In this document: positions 8,058 to 15,893 of the stretch, in pieces
How the letters are laid out: every line of letters starts with the position of its first letter
Position numbering within the stretch: position 1 is the stretch's first letter
Assembly: GCF_047228935.1 (NCBI RefSeq)
Contig: NZ_JBFEGG010000005.1
Coordinates: 78,753-142,752, forward strand
Direction of reading: 5' to 3'
Source: Ornithinibacillus sp047228935
Lineage (GTDB): Bacteria > Bacillota > Bacilli > Bacillales > Amphibacillaceae
Length of the DNA stretch: 64,000 nucleotides
Translations under genes and position numbers: made by a program
Notes under the pieces: model-generated
Database searches by the model: none
What the model was told of the DNA's origin: nothing
The model's input: only the letters and a program-made list of their open reading frames with translations

Positions 8058-8855
8058 TTATTTTCGATCCCCACCTAGTAAATCAAATAATCCTCCGGCT
8101 ATACTGCCTTCACCTTTGGAACCTCCTCTTTCAGGTGCAGCAGCAAATATTCGACTAGCAAGTCTTGAGAATGGTAAGGATTGAATCCAAACAGTACCAG
8201 GTCCTCTTAACGTAGCAAAGAATAAGCCTTCGCCACCAAATAAAGCCGTTTTTATTCCACCGACATATTCGATACTATAATCAACTTCACCTGTCATTGC
8301 AACTAGACATCCTGTATCAACTCGGATGGATTCACCTACTTGTAGCTCCTTTTGATGAATTGTCCCACCAGCATGAATAAATGCCATTCCATCTCCTTCA
8401 AGCTTCTGCATGATAAATCCTTCTCCACCAAAGAAACCTGTACCGAGTTTTCTTTGAAATTCAATTCCGACCGCCACACCTTTTGCGGCAGCTAGAAATG
8501 CATCTTTTTGACAAATTAATTTTCCGTTAAGCTCACTCAAATCCATCGGGATGATTTTCCCAGGATATGGAGAGGCAAAGGAAACATGCTTTTTACCAAT
8601 TCCTTCGTTAGTAAAAGCAGTCATGAATAAACTTTCTCCTGTTATGACTCGTTTACCTGCACCGATTAATTTTCCCATCAAGCCACCTTGATTACTTCCA
8701 GATCCATCTCCGAAAATCGTTTCCATTCTTACGTGGTCATCCATCATCATAAGGCTACCTGCTTCAGCGATAACGGTTTCCTGTGGATCAAGCTCTACTT
8801 CTACAAATTGCATGTCGTCACCGTATAACTTGTAATCAATCTCATGGTTATTCAT
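8058..8855 (-). CDS. AIM24/TIGR00266 family protein
   Basis: 265 residues with the repeated glycine-rich beta pattern of the TIGR00266/AIM24 family: QETVIAEAGSLMMMDD (about 26-41), GGLMGKLIGAGKRVITGES (about 56-74), GTGFFGGEGF and TALFGGEGLF. Members form double-stranded beta-sandwich trimers; the bacterial function is unknown, and the mitochondrial relative supports inner-membrane organisation. No signal peptide or membrane helix, so probably cytosolic. The ribosome site GGAGGG lies 8 nt before the ATG. Confidence 0.85.
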   Translation of the reverse strand: MNNHEIDYKLYGDDMQFVEVELDPQETVIAEAGSLMMMDDHVRMETIFGDGSGSNQGGLMGKLIGAGKRVITGESLFMTAFTNEGIGKKHVSFASPYPGKIIPMDLSELNGKLICQKDAFLAAAKGVAVGIEFQRKLGTGFFGGEGFIMQKLEGDGMAFIHAGGTIHQKELQVGESIRVDTGCLVAMTGEVDYSIEYVGGIKTALFGGEGLFFATLRGPGTVWIQSLPFSRLASRIFAAAPERGGSKGEGSIAGGLFDLLGGDRK

Positions 8856-8928
8856 GTGAACCCTCCTATTTTTATATGTAATTAATCATACGTTAAAATT
8901 TGGAAATTAGATTCATAAAAATGAAAAG

Positions 8929-8951
8929 GTGCTCGAAAATTTCCGAGCACC
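8929..8951 (-). terminator. Terminator of the CotF-like gene
   Basis: GGTGCTCG (8929-8936) pairs with CGAGCACC (8944-8951); minus-strand tail TTTTCATTTTT. Confidence 0.8.
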
Positions 8952-8966
8952 ATTGTTTGCAAACTG

Positions 8967-9587
8967 TTAGTGTGGCATTGTTCCTTGGATAGGAGCAAAA
9001 CTGTTTATATAATTTTGCATATCCTCTTGTTTAAGCTGTGGAACTTGATAATATTGATGCTTATTTTGATATAGGAACACTTCATATGCCATCTCAATTA
9101 CGTTTGGGATGCTGTCTGCAAATACTCTTCTTAAGACAGGGTTCGTTGTTTCAAGTGCCGCCATTGTAAATGCTGATGCATTAGATTTAAGAACTCCCAT
9201 AATAAAGCCGGTTACACATTCGTCATTAATTTCATTAAGCGATTGTGCTGGTTTTTTTGGTTGAGATGGGGTCATACCATATAACACATCATTACTTGAC
9301 GCCATATTGTACGTTTGTGTCTTAACAGTAGGCTCATTTCCAGTTTTAAGAGTTTCTACCACCGTATTATAAAGCTGTGTTAAGAAACTCTTATGCTGGT
9401 TCATCATCGTTTTGAGCTGTGGATCTTGAACATATTGCTCATAAATCATATATTGTTCCAAACCACCAACTAAACCACCAATTGCTTCATGTGCATCAAA
9501 AAGCTCATGACCACCGTGGCTTATTTGGGCAGGCATTTGAGAAGTACCTGTTAAGTTTTGATTTTGCGTCTGATTATTCATGTTCAA
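8967..9587 (-). CDS. CotF-like spore coat protein
   Basis: Ferritin-like coat protein with a CotF domain. From the chosen start it has 206 residues: a Gln/Asn-rich N-terminal tail (about 1-30), then two helical stretches, HELFDAHEAIGGLVGGLEQY (about 30-49) and DECVTGFIMGVLKSNASAF (about 120-138), typical of CotF. Start choice: the open frame extends to 9653, but AAGGAGG occurs inside it, placing TTG at 9587 (8 nt away) as the best start, with ATG at 9581 as a weaker alternative. It indicates a spore-forming host. A sporulation sigma-factor promoter was not identified with confidence. Confidence 0.85.
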   Translation of the reverse strand: MNMNNQTQNQNLTGTSQMPAQISHGGHELFDAHEAIGGLVGGLEQYMIYEQYVQDPQLKTMMNQHKSFLTQLYNTVVETLKTGNEPTVKTQTYNMASSNDVLYGMTPSQPKKPAQSLNEINDECVTGFIMGVLKSNASAFTMAALETTNPVLRRVFADSIPNVIEMAYEVFLYQNKHQYYQVPQLKQEDMQNYINSFAPIQGTMPH

Positions 9588-9787
9588 GTTTAAAACCTCC
9601 TTAAGAAGAATCAGGTTTATTATTTTCTGTTCCGCTTGAAATATCCTAGCCATAAATTAGCTAAAATACGTTTCATTGGAATTAGTTATTTTAGATATAA
9701 AGGAAAAGAATAAAATAAGGTAAAGAACGTGAATTTATGTAAAAATATGCTACGATGAAGATAGATAATTAAGAGGAGAGGGATAAT

Positions 9788-10735
9788 ATGCAAGGAAGAT
9801 TGCCAATTCGTCTTCACGATCGAATTCATTTAATTGATGGATTTGACATGGGGATTCCGTCTAGAACGGGTACATATGTCATTGATGAGGAACAGCTAAC
9901 AATTATTGAAACAGGACCAAGTCCGTCAATCAAATATATTAAAAAAGGACTAGAGGATTTAGGCCACTCGTTAAACGAGGTAAAATACATCATTGTAACA
10001 CATATCCATTTGGACCATGCAGGTGGTGCAGGAGTATTGTTAAAGCTATGTCCAAATGCAACGTTAATTGTACACCCACGTGGGAAAAGGCATTTAATTG
10101 ACCCGTCCAGATTAGCAAGTGGAGCTAGAGCAATTTATGGGGACAGTTTCGCGGAATTTTTTGATCCAGTGGAACCGGTAAAAGAAGAAAAGATTATCGA
10201 AAAAAGTGAAGGGGATACCTTACAAATTGGGCCAGGTTGTACGCTACAATTTTTAGATACGCCAGGTCATGCAAGGCATCATATAGGTATATATGACCCG
10301 GTTAGTAACGGAATGTTTACTGGAGATACAGCAGGAATAAAATATGAGCAATTAGAGCCACTTGGTATTGATTTGTTTCTACCTACAACTTCACCAAATC
10401 ACTTTGACCCGACAGCAATGCATGAATCAATTGACCGTTTTCTTGAAATGAATTTAGACTTTATTTATTTTGGACATTTTGGAGCTACACTTCAAACAAC
10501 GAAAGCATTGCATCAGGTTTCAGAGTGGTTAGATATTTTTGTGGAAGAAGGAGAGCAAGTCTTTAAAGAAGGAAAAGGATATGATGTTTTAGCAGAACGA
10601 TTATTCAAACGTGTGAAGGAGCATTTGAAGCAGCTTGGTGTTCCGGAGGATCATCCTGCTTATATTCTTATTAATTTAGATATGCAAGTAAGTGCACTTG
10701 GGATTATTGATTATTTACAGAAGATAAAGCAATAA
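9788..10735 (+). CDS. MBL-fold metallohydrolase
   Basis: 315 residues with the metallo-beta-lactamase signature THIHLDHAGG (about 71-80), the downstream DTPGHARHH (about 157-165), and the third ligand region FTGDTAG (about 179-185), so both zinc sites look intact. The last about 100 residues are a helical cap. Relatives are poorly characterised hydrolases of the glyoxalase II/YqjP-like type; the substrate is unknown. AGAGGAGAGGG precedes the ATG by 6-7 nt. It is monocistronic and convergent with mnmH. Confidence 0.8.
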   Translation: MQGRLPIRLHDRIHLIDGFDMGIPSRTGTYVIDEEQLTIIETGPSPSIKYIKKGLEDLGHSLNEVKYIIVTHIHLDHAGGAGVLLKLCPNATLIVHPRGKRHLIDPSRLASGARAIYGDSFAEFFDPVEPVKEEKIIEKSEGDTLQIGPGCTLQFLDTPGHARHHIGIYDPVSNGMFTGDTAGIKYEQLEPLGIDLFLPTTSPNHFDPTAMHESIDRFLEMNLDFIYFGHFGATLQTTKALHQVSEWLDIFVEEGEQVFKEGKGYDVLAERLFKRVKEHLKQLGVPEDHPAYILINLDMQVSALGIIDYLQKIKQ

Positions 10736-10765
10736 AAAAACGGTAGCGATGCTGCCGTTTTTTTT
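10734..10765. terminator. Bidirectional terminator between MBL gene and mnmH
   Basis: CGGTAGC (10741-10747) and GCTGCCG (10751-10757) form a stem with one G-T pair, flanked by seven A on the left and eight T on the right. Confidence 0.85.
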
Positions 10766-11822
10766 AACTTATAAACTGATTAGGTTTTATTAAACCTCTT
10801 GCATTTAAAGTTGCTATTATTTCTTCATAAGCTTCATCAATATTCTGTGCTTCAATGTAGGTCTTTTCGCCTTGGAAATCTTTAGTAGCAAACGCATACC
10901 TTGGGTCATAGTAGTATTTTAGTAAAAGCATAGTTGCTTCGTAATAGTTCCCTTGTTGAAGAAAATCTTCTATCTCCTTTGCAACTGGTGTGTGGATATG
11001 TTTCTTAATTAGTCGGTATGCTTCAAGAATGTTATCGCTATAATTCCAAGGTTCGTAATCTTCTAGTAACCCTTTCACTCTTTCTTCAATAGGCATTTGA
11101 AGAACAAGCTGCAGCCCTTTTTCCTTTTTCTCATAGATGAATTCAGGAATTAGCACCTTACCAATTCGCTTGCTTTCCCCTTCAACGAATACAAATGGTT
11201 CATTTTCATATTCGAGTATTTTCTCTACTAAAAGGGAATCAAATCGTTTTTGGTTACTAGGATTTAATCCAATATGGCCAAAAATAGAACCACGGTGACC
11301 AGCCATCCTTTCAAAATTTATGACAGGAAAACCGTTTGCTCTTAAATTTTCTAAAAGAACTGTTTTACCTGTACCGGTAAACCCATTTAAAACGATGAAC
11401 TTAGGATTAAATTGTTTTTTCTCAAGGACCTCAACGACAAAATTCCGATACGTTCGGATTCCGCCGGTTAATCGATTCGCGTGGATTCCCATTAAATCTA
11501 GAACTGTTGCTGCGGTTTTACTGCGCATCCCGCCACGCCAACAAAAAACGGTAATCGGAGTATTGATCTGTTTGAATTCTGCAATGTAAGCAGGCAGCTT
11601 CTGCGAAAAAATCTCTAGTCCTCGCTCCTTCGCTTTATCGGGTCCAACTTGTTTATAGATGGTTCCAACCTCAGCTCGCTCATCATTAGAGAAAATGGGA
11701 ATATTAATACTTCCCGGAATAGATCCTTCTTCAAATTCCTTTGGTGAACGGACATCTACTAATGTGTGATTTCCACTATTTCGTTTTTCTAGTAATTCAG
11801 GTAATGTAATATCCTGAAACAT
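10764..11822 (-). CDS. mnmH: tRNA 2-selenouridine synthase (MnmH/SelU)
   Basis: Replaces sulfur by selenium in 2-thiouridine at the wobble position of certain tRNAs, using selenophosphate, via a geranylated intermediate. 352 residues in two parts: an N-terminal rhodanese domain (about 1-130) with the catalytic cysteine in VFCWRGGMRS (C94), and a C-terminal P-loop domain with Walker A GFTGTGKT (147-154). Length matches the family. It follows selD by 21 nt on the same strand, which is the expected partner since SelD makes its selenium donor. GAAGGTGGAAAT precedes the ATG. Confidence 0.93.
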   Translation of the reverse strand: MFQDITLPELLEKRNSGNHTLVDVRSPKEFEEGSIPGSINIPIFSNDERAEVGTIYKQVGPDKAKERGLEIFSQKLPAYIAEFKQINTPITVFCWRGGMRSKTAATVLDLMGIHANRLTGGIRTYRNFVVEVLEKKQFNPKFIVLNGFTGTGKTVLLENLRANGFPVINFERMAGHRGSIFGHIGLNPSNQKRFDSLLVEKILEYENEPFVFVEGESKRIGKVLIPEFIYEKKEKGLQLVLQMPIEERVKGLLEDYEPWNYSDNILEAYRLIKKHIHTPVAKEIEDFLQQGNYYEATMLLLKYYYDPRYAFATKDFQGEKTYIEAQNIDEAYEEIIATLNARGLIKPNQFIS

Positions 11823-11843
11823 ATTTCCACCTTCTACTCTCTC

Positions 11844-12887
11844 TTATCGAACCGTTATATGACCTTTGTTTTCTTCGGTTACTTCACCAATTATACTTGC
11901 TTCTACACCTTTATTTAAAAGATCTGCAAGTAGTTGGCTTGCTTCTTCACCATTTACAGAAATTAACAATCCGCCAGATGTTACAGCATCACAGAGTATA
12001 TGTCTGTCAATAGAGTCCATAGATTCCGGATAGGTAACAATGTCTTTAATATGGTTATAATTGTTCTTCGTACCACCAGGCATAGAGCCAGCTTCCGCTA
12101 ATTCACGAACGCGTGGTAAAACAGGGACTTGATTAGAATGGATGGTTATTCCAACTTCACTTCCAATAGCCATTTCTGAAGCGTGTCCTAATAAGCCAAA
12201 TCCGGTTACATCTGTCGTTGCGTGAATATCATAATGTTCCATGACTTCAGCAGCAGTTTTATTAAGAGTAGTCATTACAGATGTCACTCGTTTAATTTCT
12301 TCTTCTGTTAATAGATCTTTCTTAATAGAAGTTGTTAAAATTCCTACTCCAATTGGTTTCGTTAGGATTAATTTATCCCCAGACATTGCTCCTGCATTTG
12401 TTCGTACTTTATTAGGGTGGACAACTCCGGTTACAGATAATCCAAATTTTGGTTCTTTATCATCAATAGAATGTCCACCTACTAGTGTGATGTTTGCCTC
12501 TTTTAACTTATCCCCGGCTCCTCGTAGAATTTCTGATAAAATTTCTTTGTCCAAAGTGGAAATTGGGAATGCAACAATATTTAATGCAGTTAGTGGTTTT
12601 CCACCCATAGCATACACATCGCTTATCGCATTCGCTGCTGCAATTTGTCCAAAGTCATATGGATCATCGACAATCGGGGTAAAGAAATCCAATGTTTGAA
12701 CGATTGCAATATCGTCCGTCAGCTTATACACACCAGCATCATCACTAGTATCAAGTCCAACTAGTAAATTCGGGTCTAACGTTTGAACTGGTAAGTTGCG
12801 TAAAACTTGAGATAATTCAGCAGGACCAATTTTACACCCACAACCACCTTTAGAAGAGAGAGAGGTTAATTTGATTTTATCTACCAT
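11844..12887 (-). CDS. selD: Selenide, water dikinase (selenophosphate synthetase)
   Basis: Makes selenophosphate from selenide and ATP. 347 residues, AIRS/PurM fold. The N-terminal active-site loop SSKGGCGCK holds a cysteine at residue 16 (equivalent to E. coli Cys17) and the lysine at 19; no in-frame TGA occurs, so this is the Cys form, not a selenoprotein. GLDTSDDAGVY and GGHSIDD carry the ATP/Mg-binding aspartates. No selA, selB or selC is present in the window; together with mnmH next door this indicates use of selenium for tRNA modification. AAAGGA lies 10 nt before the ATG; exoA lies 32 nt upstream. Confidence 0.95.
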   Translation of the reverse strand: MVDKIKLTSLSSKGGCGCKIGPAELSQVLRNLPVQTLDPNLLVGLDTSDDAGVYKLTDDIAIVQTLDFFTPIVDDPYDFGQIAAANAISDVYAMGGKPLTALNIVAFPISTLDKEILSEILRGAGDKLKEANITLVGGHSIDDKEPKFGLSVTGVVHPNKVRTNAGAMSGDKLILTKPIGVGILTTSIKKDLLTEEEIKRVTSVMTTLNKTAAEVMEHYDIHATTDVTGFGLLGHASEMAIGSEVGITIHSNQVPVLPRVRELAEAGSMPGGTKNNYNHIKDIVTYPESMDSIDRHILCDAVTSGGLLISVNGEEASQLLADLLNKGVEASIIGEVTEENKGHITVR

Positions 12888-12919
12888 TTGAATTCCGTCC
12901 TTTCTGGTGTTTAGCCTTT

Positions 12920-13675
12920 TTAAAATTCGATTTTAAGCGCAATTGGACAATGATCGCTTCCTAATATAGAGGCATGTACTTCTGAATCAATCAGTTGATC
13001 TTTTAATCGTTCAGAAACAATAAAATAATCAATCCGCCAACCAATATTCCGTTCACGTACCGTCTTCATATAGCTCCACCACGTATAAATCCCATCTTGC
13101 TCAGGATAAAAATAACGAAGCGTATCAATAAATCCTGCGTCTAGAAAACGAGTCATCTTTCCACGTTCCTCTTCAGTAAATCCGGAATTACCATAGTTGG
13201 TTTTATAATTTCGAATATCTATTTCATTGTGGGCAACATTAAGGTCTCCGCATAACACGACAGGCTTTATTTTATCGTGTGCTTTCACATGTTCCAATAA
13301 AGCATCTTCCCATTCTAAACGTACATTTAATCTGGCCAAATCTCGCTGTGAATTAGGAGTATATATATTCATTAAGAAGAAATCCTCAAATTCCATCGTA
13401 ATAATACGACCTTCTGCTTGGGTCTCTTCCTCTCCGATTCCATACTTTACAGATAGTGGTTGCTGCTTCGTAAACACAGCAGTCCCGGAATATCCTTTTC
13501 TCTCCGCGTAGTTCCAATACTGATAATAGCCATCAAGCTCTAACTCAATTTGCCCTTCTTGAAGCTTTGTTTCTTGAATACAAAATATATCTGCATCTAT
13601 TTCATTAAAATAATCTAAAAAACCTTTACGTACACAAGCACGCAAGCCATTTACATTCCATGATACGAACTTCAT
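12920..13675 (-). CDS. exoA: Exodeoxyribonuclease III (AP endonuclease ExoA)
   Basis: Cleaves DNA at abasic sites and trims 3' blocking groups in base excision repair. 251 residues, the usual ExoA size. Endonuclease/exonuclease/phosphatase motifs are complete: SWNVNGLRA (5-13), QETKLQ with the metal-binding glutamate (about 35-40), GDLNVAHNEID (about 142-152), and the terminal SDHCPIAL with the catalytic histidine. It is the first gene of a possible exoA-selD-mnmH transcription unit; the functional link is not obvious. Confidence 0.94.
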   Translation of the reverse strand: MKFVSWNVNGLRACVRKGFLDYFNEIDADIFCIQETKLQEGQIELELDGYYQYWNYAERKGYSGTAVFTKQQPLSVKYGIGEEETQAEGRIITMEFEDFFLMNIYTPNSQRDLARLNVRLEWEDALLEHVKAHDKIKPVVLCGDLNVAHNEIDIRNYKTNYGNSGFTEEERGKMTRFLDAGFIDTLRYFYPEQDGIYTWWSYMKTVRERNIGWRIDYFIVSERLKDQLIDSEVHASILGSDHCPIALKIEF

Positions 13676-13717
13676 TATTTCCCCTCTTTACTTTGTTAAA
13701 ATGTTTTTGAACGATAA

Positions 13718-13840
13718 TTATTCCAAAGAAGAATAATGCAGTAGCTCTAAGCAGCTCAAATAGAAACTATCTTTATCTGTACTCATCATATCACCTTCCG
13801 AAAAATTGTTCATGATAGGCGTCTTTGGAAAAATTATAAA
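13718..13840. other. Intergenic stretch without a gene (start of the 13676-13986 gap)
   Basis: Between exoA and the ytr-like regulator. A short ATTATTC/GAATAAT hairpin lies near 13718-13738 but has no T tail. Nothing else was recognised before the promoter at 13847. Confidence 0.4.
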
Positions 13841-13846
13841 AACAGG

Positions 13847-13876
13847 TTGACTTAAAAAGTGTATTAAGCATATAAT
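13847..13876 (+). promoter_or_regulatory. Sigma-A promoter of the ytr-like operon
   Basis: TTGACT (13847-13852), an 18-nt spacer and a perfect TATAAT (13871-13876). The first operator palindrome covers the -10 box. Confidence 0.8.
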
Positions 13877-13946
13877 ACACATATGGGGTGTATTAAGCAC
13901 TTAATACATATTTTTTTTGCGAAAGGTGTATTAAGTGGTTAATACA
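13859..13946. promoter_or_regulatory. Three palindromic operators, probably for the GntR/YtrA-type regulator
   Basis: O1 (13859-13880) has arms GTGTATTA/TAATACAC around a 6-nt centre. O2 (13889-13908) is the 20-bp palindrome TGTATTAAG-CA-CTTAATACA. O3 (13927-13946) is TGTATTAA-GTGG-TTAATACA. Centres lie 29 and 38 bp apart. O1 overlaps the -10 box, so binding should repress transcription. Assignment to the adjacent regulator is by position and by the autoregulation known for B. subtilis YtrA. Confidence 0.82.
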
Positions 13947-13986
13947 GTTTAGAAGTAGTCACCAAGTAATTATAGGAGTTGTAGCG

Positions 13987-14376
13987 ATGAATATTAAATT
14001 TAACAATCGAGATCCTGTCTATATTCAAGTCATTCGGCATTTTAAAGAACAGATTGCAACAGGCATCTTTGAACCAGGACAGGAGATTCCATCCCGTCGT
14101 GAATTAGCCAACCAATTGAAAATTAATCCGAATACAGCGCAAAGGGCTTATAAAGAAATGGAGGAACAAGGTTTGATATTTACAGAAAGAAATTTACCGA
14201 GTCGTATTACGAATAATCCAGAAGTAATAAAGGCAGTTCGTGAAGAGCTAATCCTTGAGGCGGTCCATTCCTTTATTGCTTCTGTCCAGTCAATTAATGT
14301 TCCATTAGATGAAGCACTTCAACTCATTAAGAATCATTATGAGAAAAGCTTGGAAGAACAGGAGGGAGACGCATGA
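13987..14376 (+). CDS. ytrA: GntR-family regulator, YtrA subfamily
   Basis: 129 residues: an N-terminal winged helix-turn-helix (about 10-75) with the YtrA-type pattern PVYIQVIRHFKEQIATG and SRRELANQLKINPNTAQRAYKEMEEQG, then a short helical tail (about 80-125) of the YtrA dimerisation type, too short for a ligand-binding FadR/HutC domain. It opens an operon of six genes; the start is preceded by TAGGAG. Its own palindromic operators lie just upstream. In B. subtilis the YtrA regulon responds to cell-wall antibiotics; whether that inducer range applies here is inference. Confidence 0.88.
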   Translation: MNIKFNNRDPVYIQVIRHFKEQIATGIFEPGQEIPSRRELANQLKINPNTAQRAYKEMEEQGLIFTERNLPSRITNNPEVIKAVREELILEAVHSFIASVQSINVPLDEALQLIKNHYEKSLEEQEGDA

Positions 14377-15062
14377 TTGAAATAAAAAATCTATCGAAGA
14401 AATTTGGTAGAAAACAGATATTAAAAGACGTATCCTTTACAGCGAATAAAGGTGAAATCACTTGTTTAATCGGACTGAACGGTGTTGGGAAAACAACAAT
14501 TTTAAATGCGATTATGAATTTAACTCCTATCAATGCAGGGGAGATATTAATAGATGGTGATAAGCTAAATAAAGAAAGCTATGAAAGGATTGCGTTCATA
14601 CCAGATGCGATAACAATGCTTCCAAGTATGAAAATAAAAGATGCGTTTCAATTTATGGCTGAATTTTACCAGTCATGGAATGAGAATCGTGCAGAAGAAT
14701 TACTACGTTTCTTTAAACTGGATGTGAATGATCGCATCTCGACATTGTCGAAAGGTAATACAGCTAAGGTAAATATGTTGCTTGGTCTTGCTTTAGATGT
14801 TGATTACTTACTAATGGATGAACCTTTTTCAGGAATTGATATCTTCAGTAGGGAACAAATTGCCAATGTATTTACTAGTCATTTAGTCGAGGACAGGGGA
14901 GTAATTATTACCACTCATGAAATAAATGATATTGAACATTTAGTCGATAAAGCTGTGATTTTAAATGAAGGTATGGTCTTACGTGAATTTAATGCTGAAG
15001 AGGTACGTGAAACGGAAGGTAAATCGATCATTGATATCATGAGAGAGGTGTACAAACCATGA
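14373..15062 (+). CDS. ytrB: ABC transporter ATP-binding protein (YtrB-like)
   Basis: 229 residues. Walker A GLNGVGKTT (about 34-42), Walker B YLLMDEPFSG (about 148-157) and a switch histidine in ITTHEI are intact, but the signature motif is LSKGN instead of LSGGQ, a degenerate form seen in the YtrB/BcrA-like exporters. It overlaps ytrA by 4 nt (ATGA) and the following permease by 4 nt, so the three are translationally coupled. Together with that permease it probably forms one complete transporter. Confidence 0.88.
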   Translation: MIEIKNLSKKFGRKQILKDVSFTANKGEITCLIGLNGVGKTTILNAIMNLTPINAGEILIDGDKLNKESYERIAFIPDAITMLPSMKIKDAFQFMAEFYQSWNENRAEELLRFFKLDVNDRISTLSKGNTAKVNMLLGLALDVDYLLMDEPFSGIDIFSREQIANVFTSHLVEDRGVIITTHEINDIEHLVDKAVILNEGMVLREFNAEEVRETEGKSIIDIMREVYKP

Positions 15063-15889
15063 TGAGATACTTGAAATTAACTAACTTTGAACTTAGTCGC
15101 TTTTTCAAAATATATGTAGTTTTAATTGGTATTACGTTAGGGATGCAGTTGTTAGGTGTTGTCCTGACTGCCAATCATTATGTTGGTGAGATAAATGAAA
15201 TGGTTGCTTCAGGTAATTCAATCGATGAAGCGATTCGAAATTGGGGTATGTTCGCATTCGATGCAGTTACTAGGACTTTCTGGTTTGGTGCCCCAATCGC
15301 ACTATGTATGGTCACCTTGTTAATTTATACACTATTTATTTGGTATCGGGATTGGTTTGGAAAGAATACGTTTATTTACCGATTATTAATGCTGCCAACA
15401 GCAAGAATAAACGTATTTTTTGCCAAAGCTTCTGCTATCTTTCTTATGGTACTTGGACTCATTTCCTTACAACTTATTTTTCTAGTTTTAGAGATGGCGA
15501 TTATGAAATCTATAGTTCCAAGTTCATTAAGAGTAGATCTTACGTTAAGCCAAGTTATCTACAGCTTTGATTCTTGGCGAGTTTTATATCCCGTTTCGAT
15601 TATCGAATTCATCATTAATTATGGTATTGGATTTATGGCGGTAATTGTTTTATTTACGGGCGTGTTATTTGAAAGAAGTTTTCGTTGGAAAGGGATTTTA
15701 TTAGGGTTGTTGTTTGCAGGTATTTCATTACTAGTATTTGTTTCCCCTTTACTTGTCCAGACGTTTTTAGTCAATAATTTCTTCTATCCAATTGAAATGT
15801 TTATGTTCATGGTTATTTCTGGTCTAGTAGTAACTGGCGGTGCAATTTGGATGAGTAATTACTTGTTAAATAAGAAGATAAGGGTGTGA
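15059..15889 (+). CDS. ABC-2 type permease of the ytr-like operon
   Basis: 276 residues with six predicted membrane helices (near 20-40, 75-100, 115-140, 175-200, 215-240 and 248-270), the topology of an ABC-2 permease. It takes the place held by YtrC and YtrD in B. subtilis, but here only one such permease is present, so a homodimer is likely. The substrate is unknown. Four-nt overlap with ytrB and a 4-nt gap to the next gene. Confidence 0.8.
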   Translation: MMRYLKLTNFELSRFFKIYVVLIGITLGMQLLGVVLTANHYVGEINEMVASGNSIDEAIRNWGMFAFDAVTRTFWFGAPIALCMVTLLIYTLFIWYRDWFGKNTFIYRLLMLPTARINVFFAKASAIFLMVLGLISLQLIFLVLEMAIMKSIVPSSLRVDLTLSQVIYSFDSWRVLYPVSIIEFIINYGIGFMAVIVLFTGVLFERSFRWKGILLGLLFAGISLLVFVSPLLVQTFLVNNFFYPIEMFMFMVISGLVVTGGAIWMSNYLLNKKIRV

Positions 15890-15893
15890 TGGG

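Noticed and set aside
11844..12887. SelD as a selenoprotein
   Set aside because: The active-site position is an ordinary Cys codon and no in-frame TGA is present.
13718..13900. Small open frame opposite the ytr operator region
   Set aside because: It lies over the promoter and operators, lacks a ribosome site and has no protein-like composition.
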